A stretch of 64,000 bases of DNA from Haloarcula litorea. Its GTDB lineage: Archaea > Halobacteriota > Halobacteria > Halobacteriales > Haloarculaceae. A program made the position numbers and the translations under genes. The notes under the pieces were generated by a model. It had not been told where the DNA came from. It was given only the letters and a program-made list of their open reading frames with translations, and made no database searches. This document shows positions 42,767-51,019 of this stretch, one piece after another. The stretch spans positions 1,550,001-1,614,000 of the forward strand of contig NZ_CP119779.1 in the NCBI RefSeq assembly GCF_029338195.1. The letters are read 5' to 3'. How positions within the stretch are numbered: the stretch's first letter is position 1; every line of letters begins with the position of its first letter.

Positions 42767-42841
42767 GCGAGGCCCCGGTCCCAGACGTGATACTGGCGAC
42801 GGTACGTTTATCGGTCGGTGCTATCGTTGGTAGCATAGGTG

Positions 42842-43318
42842 ATGGGACGACGCTCCGTGCTCGCCGGTGTCGCCGTGTTCGTGGTGGTCGTCGCGATCGC
42901 GACGGGGCCACTCGTCGGCGTCGACGCGACCCGGAAACCGGTGACACAGTTCGGGGAGGGGACGGCGACGGTCGAGGGAGTGACGACCGACACGACGGCC
43001 TTCCGCGTAACCGACGGCCGGTTCGGCACCGGCGTGGCGTACGTCCGCGTCCCGACGGCGACGGTGCGGGTGTCGGCGGTCGAGGACCGACCGCGACTGC
43101 TGTATCTCGTCTCGGTCCCGGCACTCGGCGTCGAGCTGACGGCGTCGACTGTCGTGACCACGCCCGGGAGTTACAGGCTCGCGCCGGACGACCGCGGACT
43201 CGCCCGCGACGCCCCCGACGCGTCGTCCTACAGCGGTCGGCTGACGGTGAGGGTCCAGAGCTTCGAGGCCGACCGGACCGTCTACGACAGGAACCTGACG
43301 GTGGAGGTGGCGGCGTGA
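42842..43318 (+). CDS. Small exported protein, module 2
   Basis: The protein is 158 residues, beginning MGRRSVLAGVAVFVVVVAIATG, a signal peptide or anchor without lipobox. The mature part is beta-rich and paralogous to the protein at 29615 (DGRFGTGVAYV; late YDRNLTVEV strand). The start ATG 42842 is preceded by GTG 42839. It overlaps the next gene by 4 nt (GTGA), the same coupling as in module 1. The upstream region shows an imperfect TATC...GCATA but no standard operator; it may be read through from the upstream gene. Function is unknown. Confidence 0.68.
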   Translation: MGRRSVLAGVAVFVVVVAIATGPLVGVDATRKPVTQFGEGTATVEGVTTDTTAFRVTDGRFGTGVAYVRVPTATVRVSAVEDRPRLLYLVSVPALGVELTASTVVTTPGSYRLAPDDRGLARDAPDASSYSGRLTVRVQSFEADRTVYDRNLTVEVAA

Positions 43319-45294
43319 CGAGCCGCGACCCGTCGGCGACGGGGGGGTGGCGCTCGGTCGCCGACGAGTTCACCCGGGACCGGCACGGCCTCGCGCTCTG
43401 GCTCGGCCTGCTCTGCTGGTTCGGGCTGACCTGGCGAGTCGGGTTTTTCATCCAGGACAGCTACGCGGTCGCCAACGCGCTGGTCGCGCTGGCCGACGGC
43501 CACCTCTACCTCACGGAGCTCCGCTACTCGCTGACGGTCGGCTCACAGCCCGGGCTCCACCGCGTCGACGGTCTGCTGTACGGCCGCAACTACGGGCAGG
43601 TCGCGCTGGCGGTCCCGCTCGTGTGGCTGCTGGAGGGGCTGTCGGTGGCCGTCGCGCCCCGCATCCTCCTCGCGGCGGTCTGGTCCGGTCTCGGGCTCGG
43701 TCTGGTGGCGACGGTGAGCCGCCTGCCGTCCGTCGACACGGAGCGGACGCGACGGGTCGGTGGGCTCGTCGTCGCCCTCCTGTTCGTCGGGAGCGTCCTG
43801 ACGGCGACGGACCTCCCGCGGGAGCGACTCGCCCTCGCGGCGCTCCAGCTCTCGACGATGGCGGTGGCGGCGGCGGGCTGTGTCGGCCTCTACCGCCTCG
43901 TTCGGCTGTGGCACGGTCGCCGCGTCGGCCTCGCCGCGGGTGCCGTGCTCGGCCTCGCCACGCCGGTCGGCTTCTGGGCGACGATCCCGAAGCGACACGC
44001 GCTGGTCGGCACCCTGGTGGTCTGGGCGGTGTACGCCTTCGCGGTCAGCAGGCGAGCGAGCGGGACGAAGGCCCGGCGGGCACGGGCCGCGGCGTACGCG
44101 CTGGGCGGCCTCGTCGCCTGGGTCCACGCCTTCGAGGCGTTCTTCCTCGTGACCACGCTGGGGGCCGTGGATCTCCTGACGGCACGGTCGACCGGTCCCC
44201 GGACGGTCGCCGCCGTCGGCGTGGCGCTCCTCGTGGTGGCGACCCCGATGCTCGCGACGAACTACGCGATCTCGGGGAACCCGGTCGAGCCGCCGCGGCT
44301 GTTGCCCGACGCCGAGGCCGGGTCGGAGGTCCCGACGCCACGCGGCGGGGACGGAGGTACCGGCGGCGGTACCGACGGCGGCGCGACGGGCACGCCGGGC
44401 GGTGGGGGCACCGAAGCGCCGGCGAGCGGCGACACCGCGACACCGGGGAGCGGCGACACTGGCCCTCCGGGCGGTGGCTCGGACCCGTCGCTGCTGGACT
44501 CGGTCCGTGAGGCCGCGGGTCCGGCCACGGCGATCGCGGAGGAGTCCGTGATCGAGGGCGTCGGCGTGCTGGGTCAGCCCGAGCGGGTCTGGCACATCTT
44601 CGTCCGGAGCGGACACGTCCCGGGTCTGCGGTACGAACTGAACGACCACGCGGTCATCGACCTCGCGCTGCTCGAGGCGACCCCACTGCTCGGCGCACTC
44701 GCGGTGTTTCCCGTGCTCGCCGGCCGTCGCGTCTCTCGCTCGGGTGACGAACTCCTCGGCACGCTCGACCCGCGGTCGTGGCCGGCACGCCGGCAGACGG
44801 ACCTGCTGGTCGCCGCGGTGGCGGTCGTCCTGGCGGTGGTCTACCTCCCGCGACTGCCGCTGTTCAGCCAGCTCACGGTGCGGTACATCCACCCGGTCGT
44901 GCCGCTCGCGGTGTACGGCGTCGCCCGACTGCCGGCCGTCCGTCGAGCCGCCGACCGGCGACCGCGCTCACTGGCCGCGGCGTTCCTCGCGGCGGTCGGA
45001 GCGGCGCTGGCGGTCGTGCTGGCCGGGATCGTCGGTCTCGACCTCGCGCTCGGCGAGGCTGTCCAGTACCACGCGCTGTTGAACCTCGCGACGGCGACCG
45101 TCTGTGCGGTGGTCGTGACCGGACGGAGCGTCGTCCCCGATCGGGTGTCCGGACGGGCGGTCCCGGTCGCGCTCGCACTCCCGGCGGGGTTCGGGACCGC
45201 GTACGTCCTGCTGGCGGGGCTGGTGTACTTCCGCTACGGGAGCTACGCCTTCGATCTGGTCCGGATCGTCGCCGGGACCCTCCCCGGGCTGTGA
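43315..45294 (+). CDS. Polytopic GT-C-like membrane protein, module 2
   Basis: The protein is 659 residues from GTG 43315. It shares with the module 1 protein: an acidic residue after the first segment (Asp48, FIQDSY), LADGHLYL, LLYGRNYG (about 87-94), PVGFWATIPKRH, TNYAISGNPVEPPR and LTVRYIHPVVPLAVYG. At about residues 335-390 it has a Gly/Thr/Pro-rich inserted stretch where module 1 is shorter. The motif order suggests a GT-C-type transferase acting outside the membrane, with a lipid-linked sugar donor as the usual substrate in that superfamily. This is inference. It lies between the archaellins and cheY. Confidence 0.65.
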   Translation: MTSRDPSATGGWRSVADEFTRDRHGLALWLGLLCWFGLTWRVGFFIQDSYAVANALVALADGHLYLTELRYSLTVGSQPGLHRVDGLLYGRNYGQVALAVPLVWLLEGLSVAVAPRILLAAVWSGLGLGLVATVSRLPSVDTERTRRVGGLVVALLFVGSVLTATDLPRERLALAALQLSTMAVAAAGCVGLYRLVRLWHGRRVGLAAGAVLGLATPVGFWATIPKRHALVGTLVVWAVYAFAVSRRASGTKARRARAAAYALGGLVAWVHAFEAFFLVTTLGAVDLLTARSTGPRTVAAVGVALLVVATPMLATNYAISGNPVEPPRLLPDAEAGSEVPTPRGGDGGTGGGTDGGATGTPGGGGTEAPASGDTATPGSGDTGPPGGGSDPSLLDSVREAAGPATAIAEESVIEGVGVLGQPERVWHIFVRSGHVPGLRYELNDHAVIDLALLEATPLLGALAVFPVLAGRRVSRSGDELLGTLDPRSWPARRQTDLLVAAVAVVLAVVYLPRLPLFSQLTVRYIHPVVPLAVYGVARLPAVRRAADRRPRSLAAAFLAAVGAALAVVLAGIVGLDLALGEAVQYHALLNLATATVCAVVVTGRSVVPDRVSGRAVPVALALPAGFGTAYVLLAGLVYFRYGSYAFDLVRIVAGTLPGL

Positions 45295-45333
45295 CCGGGC
45301 CGGCGGGACCGACAACCCCGTCGCCTCTTGCGG

Positions 45334-45347
45334 TATCACAGGCGATA
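45334..45347. promoter_or_regulatory. TATC-N6-GATA operator before cheY
   Basis: TATC-ACAGGC-GATA, followed by ATT. The centre is 59 nt from the cheY ATG, and the TATA box CTTTATTT (45361-45368) begins about 21 bp from the centre. It should drive cheY-cheC-cheD. Confidence 0.75.
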
Positions 45348-45399
45348 ATTTACGGGACACCTTTATTTGGGCTTTCACGGTACTCACTGTCGATAGGTT

Positions 45400-45759
45400 A
45401 TGTCAGACGTACTGATCGCCGACGATTCGGAGTTTATGCGGAACCTCCTCCGCGAGATCCTGGAAGAGGACCACACGATCGTGGGAGAGGTCGAGAACGG
45501 TGTCGAGGCGGTCGAGGTGTACAACGAGAAGTCGCCGGACCTCGTGATGATGGACATCGTGATGCCCATCCGGGACGGGATCGAGGCCACCGACGAGATC
45601 AAGTCCGCGAACCCGGACGCCAACGTCATAATGTGTACGAGCGTCGGCCAGGAGGAGAAGATGAAAGAGGCCGTCAAAGCCGGTGCCGACGGCTACATCA
45701 CCAAACCGTTCCAGAAGCCCAGCGTGATGGAGGCCATCGAGGACGTCGTCCCGTCATAG
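45400..45759 (+). CDS. cheY: Chemotaxis response regulator CheY
   Basis: The protein is 119 residues, a stand-alone receiver domain. The acidic pocket is DDSEFM, the phospho-Asp is in VMMDIVMP (Asp52), and the switch region is CTSVGQEEKM with the Lys in YITKPF. It has no output domain. Phosphorylated by CheA, it signals to the archaellum via CheF and ArlCE. The cheC ATG begins directly after its stop codon (0-nt gap), so translation should be coupled. Confidence 0.95.
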   Translation: MSDVLIADDSEFMRNLLREILEEDHTIVGEVENGVEAVEVYNEKSPDLVMMDIVMPIRDGIEATDEIKSANPDANVIMCTSVGQEEKMKEAVKAGADGYITKPFQKPSVMEAIEDVVPS

Positions 45760-46983
45760 ATGCACGTCGACATCCAGTCGCTCGGTACGTTCAACCAACT
45801 GGCACACGAGGGGGCGGAGGAGGCGACGCGGTCGCTGACCCAGATGACGGGGATCGACGCCGTCGTCGACGTCACCAAGATCACCCTCCTGGACCGGGAC
45901 GACGTGGGCGAGGGGCTCGCCGGCCAGGAGTTCGTCGGCGTCCAGTTCGACTTCGAGGGCGTCCTCGAGGGCGAGACGGTGCTGGTCTTCGACACGGCGT
46001 CGGCCGACACGATCGCGGAGGCGCTGATGCCCGGGGCCTCCGAGGACCCGGCGATGGCACAGAGCAGCGTCGAGGAGGTCGGCAACATCATGATGAGCGG
46101 GTTCATCGACGGCTGGGCCGACTACCTCGGTGCGACCATCGACCACTCGCCGCCGGAGTACATCGAGCGGTCCGGCGCGAACGTCCTGCCCGAGGCCCCC
46201 GACCCCGACGGCGGGGACCACCAGCAGGTGTTCGTCTTCAAGTCCCAGATCGAGTGGGTCGGCGAGTCGGTGAACTTCTACATCTACATGCTCCCGGAGT
46301 ACGAGTCCCTCGCGGACGCGATGACGGAGCACGCCGACACGGAAGCCGACGCCATCCCCATCGACAAGCTGGAGACGTTCAACGAGATGACCACGAGCGG
46401 GACCAAGCAGGCCGCCGACAACGTCGAGATGATGACCGGTATCCCGACGGAGGCGGAGGTGACACAGATCAGCTTCGCGCCGATCGAGGACGTCCCCAAG
46501 CAGATCGGGACCGACACCTACGTCGGGACCGTCGTGGAGTTCACCGGCGTCCCGAGCGGCTACCTGATGGTCCTGTTCGACGAGGTGTCGGCGGTCAACG
46601 TCGCCGAGGCGATGATGCCCGTCGAGATGACCGGCGACGAGCTCACGGACCAACACGAGTCCGCTATCGAGGAACTGGGCAACATCATGACGAGCGGGTT
46701 CGTCGACGGCTGGGCGAACGTCCTCCAGACCTCCGTCGACCACACGCCGCCGCGGCTGGTCCACGATATGGGTCGGTCCATCGTCGACCCGCTGGCCGCA
46801 CAGGTCGGCCAGCACCAGGAGCACGCGTTCATCATCGACTCGGAGATGCGGACCGACGACATCGAGTTCAGCGCCGAGATCCACGCCCTGCCCAACGAGA
46901 AGGAACTGCGGGCGGCCCTCGACGACTTGGACGTCGAGCGCGCCGACCAGACCGACGCCGACGTCGAACAGATCTTCGAATAA
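45760..46983 (+). CDS. cheC: Tandem CheC phosphatase
   Basis: The protein is 407 residues: two CheC domains (about 1-190 and 205-400). Each carries the phosphatase motif with Glu and Asn two residues apart: VEEVGNIMMSGFIDG in the first and IEELGNIMTSGFVDG in the second, each followed about 18 residues later by a DH(S/T)PP motif. So both domains look active, unlike many tandem CheC proteins with one dead half. It dephosphorylates CheY. It overlaps cheD by one base (TAATG). Confidence 0.92.
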   Translation: MHVDIQSLGTFNQLAHEGAEEATRSLTQMTGIDAVVDVTKITLLDRDDVGEGLAGQEFVGVQFDFEGVLEGETVLVFDTASADTIAEALMPGASEDPAMAQSSVEEVGNIMMSGFIDGWADYLGATIDHSPPEYIERSGANVLPEAPDPDGGDHQQVFVFKSQIEWVGESVNFYIYMLPEYESLADAMTEHADTEADAIPIDKLETFNEMTTSGTKQAADNVEMMTGIPTEAEVTQISFAPIEDVPKQIGTDTYVGTVVEFTGVPSGYLMVLFDEVSAVNVAEAMMPVEMTGDELTDQHESAIEELGNIMTSGFVDGWANVLQTSVDHTPPRLVHDMGRSIVDPLAAQVGQHQEHAFIIDSEMRTDDIEFSAEIHALPNEKELRAALDDLDVERADQTDADVEQIFE

Positions 46984-47504
46984 TGAAAGTCTACGACGGC
47001 AGTCAGACGGACGGGACACAGGACAGCGAACCGGAGCGGGTCAAGGTCGGTATCGCCGAGTACCGGACGACGACGGACTCGGCCGTGTTGACGACCAGCG
47101 GCCTCGGTTCCTGTATCGGGGTCGGGATCCACGACGAGCTGTCGGGGGCTGCCGGACTCGTCCACGTTATGCTCCCGACCGCCGACGAGGTCGAGGGCGG
47201 CAACCGCGCGAAGTTCGCCGACACCGGCGTGGCCGAACTCGTCGAGGCACTGGAGGAGGCCGGTGCCTCCCGGGAGACGATGCGCGCGAAGATCGCCGGC
47301 GGGAGCGATATGCTCGACTTCTCGGAGAACGGCTCCTCCATCGGCTCGCGCAACGTCGAACAGGTCCGCGAGACCCTCGCGGAGTACGACATCCCGATCG
47401 TCGGCGAGGACGTCGGCGGGGACCACGGTCGCTCGCTCCGGCTGGAGTCCGCGACCGGGGACCTCGTCGTCAAGAGCGCCAACACCGAGTCGACTACCCT
47501 GTAG
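46983..47504 (+). CDS. cheD: Chemoreceptor deamidase CheD
   Basis: The protein is 173 residues. The catalytic Cys is in TSGLGSCIGVGIHD (Cys44), and His in AGLVHVMLP (His61), the usual pair for receptor glutamine deamidases. The central KIAGGSDML is also conserved. CheD deamidates receptor glutamines and, with CheC, feeds back on adaptation. It shares an A with the cheC stop. The frame upstream in cheC is shadow coding. Confidence 0.92.
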   Translation: MKVYDGSQTDGTQDSEPERVKVGIAEYRTTTDSAVLTTSGLGSCIGVGIHDELSGAAGLVHVMLPTADEVEGGNRAKFADTGVAELVEALEEAGASRETMRAKIAGGSDMLDFSENGSSIGSRNVEQVRETLAEYDIPIVGEDVGGDHGRSLRLESATGDLVVKSANTESTTL

Positions 47505-47738
47505 TCTCGTCAGTGATAGCGAGGCTGCGTCAGACGAGCGGCAGCCGACCGTCTGTCGCGAACGCGGGTGTCGGCGCGTCTCGGCGGCGATCTCCAGTCG
47601 AAGCGCCCCTCGACGGGCGACGCGTGGGGCGAGGTGGACTTTATTTAGCAAGCAAACGTACGTATCTTGGGGTTTTGTTATCAACGGTGATAGACTAGAC
47701 GGAATATTCAAGGGTGTTAGTGGCCTCTATCGAAGACG
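47505..47738. promoter_or_regulatory. arlCE promoter region
   Basis: About 230 bp without a gene. The right part is AT-rich. The operator TATC-AACGGT-GATA is at 47679-47692, followed by the TATA-like GAATATTC near 47702-47709, giving a predicted start of transcription close to 47731. A palindrome ACGTACGT lies upstream, near 47667. I see no terminator hairpin of note. Confidence 0.55.
47679..47692. promoter_or_regulatory. TATC-N6-GATA operator before arlCE
   Basis: TATC-AACGGT-GATA, with TATCA/TGATA outer symmetry. The centre is 53 nt from the arlCE ATG and about 17-20 bp from the TATA-like box. It should drive the motor operon arlCE-F-G-H-I-J. Confidence 0.75.
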
Positions 47739-49364
47739 ATGAGTAGTCTCGCTCTCGCCTCGGCGCTCCAGTCGTTCGCGCCGAGCGCGGCCGTGCTCGT
47801 CCCCGCGCTCGTAGTGTTGCTCTCGGGCGGGCTGGTCGGTATGAGCATCAAGAACATGTTCGACTCGATCATGTCCGACGACGAGAGCGAGGACGACGGC
47901 GACGAGATGGCAGACGGCGGTGGGCTGATGGCCGAAGAGGGCGGCGGTGGCGGCGACGATCTGGGCGGCCTGGGCGGCCTCGACGACGGCGGCGACGATA
48001 TGGGCGCGTTCGGCGACGACGAGTTCGGCGATATGGACGACGCCGGCGGGGGGCAGGATCTCGACGAACTGGAACACCGCCTCGACGAACTGGAGAACGA
48101 GGTCGGGAGCCTCTCCTCGACGGTCAACACGGTGCGGACGGAAAACGAGTCCATCTCCGAGTCCGTCGAGGAGGTCGAGGAGAACGTCCGCAAACTGCTG
48201 GACATCTACGAGATGGTCACCCGGGGGGTCAACCCCTTCGCGGACGACGTCGACGCCGGGATGGGCGGCGGGATGGACGGCGACGGCTCGTTCGGCCTGT
48301 TCGACGACGACGGCGGGAACGGCGACGAGGAACAGATCGACGACTCGGTCGCCGACGCCGACGCGGAGGGGTTCTTCGACGAGGACCTCGTCGAGGACGA
48401 CGACGGCGAGATGTCGATGGGCGGAACCGACGAGATGTTCGACGACGGCGGCGACGAGATGGGTGGCTTCGAGGACGACGGCGGCGAGTTCGACGAGGAG
48501 TTCGACGACTTCGAGGAGGACGACGACATGAGTATGGACGACGGACTGGACGTGGACGAGGGTGGTAGCGACGACGGTGACGGCGAGGGCGGCAAGTCCT
48601 TCGCCGAACTGAAAGACGAGTACGAGTCCGGCGAAGCCGAGTGGGCCGAGGGCGACGAGGACGACGGCGAGGCCGACGACCCGGCACTCGACGACGCGCC
48701 CGCCGACGAGGACCAGGCAGACGGGGACGCCGCCGACGCCCTCGCGGACGACGACCTGTTCGACGAGGTCATCGAGGACGAGGCCGACGACACCGACGAC
48801 CCGTCCGAACTGGTGACGGAACCGCTGTCCGAGGACGATCCCGACGAGCCGGCGACCGACGCCGTCGACGAGGACGCCGCGGCCGGCGGATCACCCACGG
48901 ACGCAGTCGCCGACGCCGTCGCGACCGACGCCGAGGACGCCGCGGCTACCGAGTCCAGGACCGACACCGACACGGAGGCCGACTCCGAGCCGTCGACGGC
49001 CGACCCGGAGCCGGCGGCCGAGGACGACGGCAAGCCCTACCTCGCGACGATGCCCGAGGGGTTCGCCGCCGACCTCATCGTCGTCGAGTGGCTGGAGTTC
49101 CTCGTCTCCCAGGCGGGCTACCGCGAGGCCACCCGCGCGATCGACTACTACGAGACCATCGGCTGGATCGACGAGTCCGTCGCCGACGGGCTGACCGACT
49201 ACCTCCGTGGGTTCGACGACGTCGACGACACCGGCGACGGACTCACCGTCGACCACCACACCGAGAGCCTGCGTTACATCTCGCAACTGGACGAGGACAG
49301 CGGGGCCGACGCCGTCGCGCTCTCGAAACTGGTCGGAGGTGGTGCCGATGGGCTTCAGCGTTAG
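47739..49364 (+). CDS. arlCE: Archaellum switch protein ArlCE (fused ArlC/ArlE)
   Basis: The protein is 541 residues. A membrane segment at about residues 13-38 (APSAAVLVPALVVLLSGG) is followed by a coiled-coil ArlC domain (about 110-165; LDELEHRLDELENEVGS). Next come about 260 residues that are extremely acidic, with many Asp/Glu/Gly runs. The C-terminal ArlE domain (about 430-540) begins PYLATMPEGFAADLIVVEWL. ArlCE receives the CheY/CheF signal at the motor. Its length is larger than many because of the acidic linker. It overlaps arlF by 17 nt. Confidence 0.9.
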   Translation: MSSLALASALQSFAPSAAVLVPALVVLLSGGLVGMSIKNMFDSIMSDDESEDDGDEMADGGGLMAEEGGGGGDDLGGLGGLDDGGDDMGAFGDDEFGDMDDAGGGQDLDELEHRLDELENEVGSLSSTVNTVRTENESISESVEEVEENVRKLLDIYEMVTRGVNPFADDVDAGMGGGMDGDGSFGLFDDDGGNGDEEQIDDSVADADAEGFFDEDLVEDDDGEMSMGGTDEMFDDGGDEMGGFEDDGGEFDEEFDDFEEDDDMSMDDGLDVDEGGSDDGDGEGGKSFAELKDEYESGEAEWAEGDEDDGEADDPALDDAPADEDQADGDAADALADDDLFDEVIEDEADDTDDPSELVTEPLSEDDPDEPATDAVDEDAAAGGSPTDAVADAVATDAEDAAATESRTDTDTEADSEPSTADPEPAAEDDGKPYLATMPEGFAADLIVVEWLEFLVSQAGYREATRAIDYYETIGWIDESVADGLTDYLRGFDDVDDTGDGLTVDHHTESLRYISQLDEDSGADAVALSKLVGGGADGLQR

Positions 49365-49791
49365 CGGCTCCGCTGCCATCATCTTCGTGGCCGCGTTCAT
49401 CGGGTTCGGGATGTTCTACACGGCGACGGCCAACAGCTTCGAGCGCGTCACGAACGCCCGCGAGGCCAGCGCCGACCAGGCGCTCGAGGAGGCGAACACG
49501 GGGATCCGGCTGGACTCGGTGGTGTACAACTCGACCGCGGACTCGCTCAACGTCACCGCGACCAACACCGGTTCGACCTCCCTGGAGGTCAGCGAGGTCG
49601 ACGTGTTGGCGAACAACGAGTACCTGACGGGCTACCGGACCGCAGTCGAGGGCGACACCGCGACGGACCTCTGGCTTCCCGCGGAACGGCTGGTCGTCAA
49701 CGCGACCGGCATCACGACCGACCCCGGCCGCGTGAAGGTCGTCACCGGCCCGGGCGTCTCCGAGATCGACACGACGACGGAGGTGAGCTAG
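49348..49791 (+). CDS. arlF: Archaellum stator protein ArlF
   Basis: The protein is 147 residues. It begins MGFSVSGSAAIIFVAAFIGFG, an N-terminal membrane anchor, followed by an outer beta-sandwich domain (about 50-147; LNVTATNTGSTSLEVSEVDV). ArlF and ArlG form the stator that binds the S-layer. It overlaps the arlCE end by 17 nt, and GGAGGTGGT just before the ATG is a good ribosome-binding site. It has several Asn-x-Ser/Thr sequons (YNSTADS and VNATGIT), so it may be glycosylated. Confidence 0.9.
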   Translation: MGFSVSGSAAIIFVAAFIGFGMFYTATANSFERVTNAREASADQALEEANTGIRLDSVVYNSTADSLNVTATNTGSTSLEVSEVDVLANNEYLTGYRTAVEGDTATDLWLPAERLVVNATGITTDPGRVKVVTGPGVSEIDTTTEVS

Positions 49792-49792
49792 G

Positions 49793-50248
49793 ATGGCGAG
49801 CGTCTCCGTCTCGCACCTCATCATCTTCATCGCGTCGATGATGATCGCCGCCAGCGTCGCGGGCGTGTTCACCGAGAGCGTCGGCCGCCTGAGCAACGCC
49901 GTCTCCGACCAGGGGCTCGACGTCAGCGGCGAGGTCCGGACCGACGTCGAGATCATCTCCGACAGCGGGAGCTCCGCGGTGTACGACAGCGAGGGCGACG
50001 GGAACATCACGCTCCACGTCAAGAACACGGGATCACAGGACCTCGCGGCCGACCCCGGGCAGATCGATCTGTTCGTCGACGGGACGTTCGTCTCCGACTT
50101 CGGCGTCACGCTGCTTGCCGACGGGGCCTCCTGGCGGCCCGGCACCGTCGTCCGGGTCGAGATCTCTCAGCCGGGCCTCTCGGCGGGCGACCACCGGGTG
50201 AAGCTGATCGTCAACGGCGACGAGGAGGTGTTCGAGTTCCGGGTATGA
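49793..50248 (+). CDS. arlG: Archaellum stator protein ArlG
   Basis: The protein is 151 residues. It begins [21 protein letters not shown], an N-terminal membrane anchor, then a beta-sandwich (about 55-150; [20 protein letters not shown]) like that of ArlF. It is thought to cap the stator with ArlF. A perfect Shine-Dalgarno GGAGGTGA at about 49780-49787 precedes the ATG by 5 nt, unusual in this leaderless-rich genome. It overlaps arlH by 4 nt. Confidence 0.9.
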   Translation: MASVSVSHLIIFIASMMIAASVAGVFTESVGRLSNAVSDQGLDVSGEVRTDVEIISDSGSSAVYDSEGDGNITLHVKNTGSQDLAADPGQIDLFVDGTFVSDFGVTLLADGASWRPGTVVRVEISQPGLSAGDHRVKLIVNGDEEVFEFRV

Positions 50249-51006
50249 GTCTCGCGAGCACCGACCTCTTCTCGCTGGGGTTAGACGACCACGACCGGCT
50301 GAACAAGGAGCTCGGCGGGGGCATCCCGCCCGGCAGCATCATCCTCGTCGAGGGGGACTACGGGGCGGGCAAGTCCGCGATGAGCCAGCGGTTCAGCTAC
50401 GGCCTCTGCGAGGAGGGCCACGAGGTCACGTACCTCTCGACGGAGCTGACCGTCGGGAGCTTCCTCGACCAGATGCACTCGCTGTCCTACGACATGGTGA
50501 ACCACCTGCTGGACGAGAACGTCCTGTTCCTGCACGCCGACATCGGCGAGTCCAACGCCCTGACCGGCGGCGACGACGAGGGCGAGCGCAAGGACCTGCT
50601 CAAGCGCCTGATGGAGGCCGAGGTGATGTGGGACGCGGACGTGATCATCATCGACACCTTCGACGCCATCCTCCGGAACGACCCCAAGTTCGAGGCGCTG
50701 GTCCGGCAGAACGAGGAGCGCCAGGCCGCCCTGGAGATCATCTCCTTCTTCCGGGAGGTCATCTCCCAGGGCAAGTGCATCATGCTCACCGTCGACCCCT
50801 CGACGCTGGACGAGGAGGCCATCGGCCCCTTCCGGGCGATCGCCGACGTGTTCCTCGAACTGGAGATGGTCGAGGTCGGCAACGACGTCCGCCGGCAGGT
50901 CAACGTGATGCGCTTCGCCGGGATGGGCGAACAGGTCGGGGACACGATCGGGTTCTCGGTCCGCTCGGGGACCGGAGTCGTGATCGAGTCGCGGAGCGTC
51001 GCATAG
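50245..51006 (+). CDS. arlH: Archaellum motor ATPase ArlH (RecA-like)
   Basis: The protein is 253 residues. The Walker A motif is [14 protein letters not shown] (about 38-51), and Walker B is [11 protein letters not shown]. It is a KaiC-like, single-domain ATPase that binds ATP and regulates ArlI. Starting [17 protein letters not shown], it overlaps arlG by 4 nt. A related KaiC-like protein lies at 38732; ArlH is the one in the motor operon. Confidence 0.93.
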   Translation: MSLASTDLFSLGLDDHDRLNKELGGGIPPGSIILVEGDYGAGKSAMSQRFSYGLCEEGHEVTYLSTELTVGSFLDQMHSLSYDMVNHLLDENVLFLHADIGESNALTGGDDEGERKDLLKRLMEAEVMWDADVIIIDTFDAILRNDPKFEALVRQNEERQAALEIISFFREVISQGKCIMLTVDPSTLDEEAIGPFRAIADVFLELEMVEVGNDVRRQVNVMRFAGMGEQVGDTIGFSVRSGTGVVIESRSVA

Positions 51007-51019
51007 GAGGTCACAGGAC

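Noticed and set aside
42789-42837. TATC and GATA tetramers upstream of module 2 as an operator
   Set aside because: Spacing and orientation do not fit (GATA-N16-TATC, then TATC...GCATA); I treat module 2 as lacking a standard site.
42439-43314. N-terminal extension of the module 2 membrane protein
   Set aside because: The frame is open but overlaps two real genes in other frames; the GTG at 43315 mirrors module 1.
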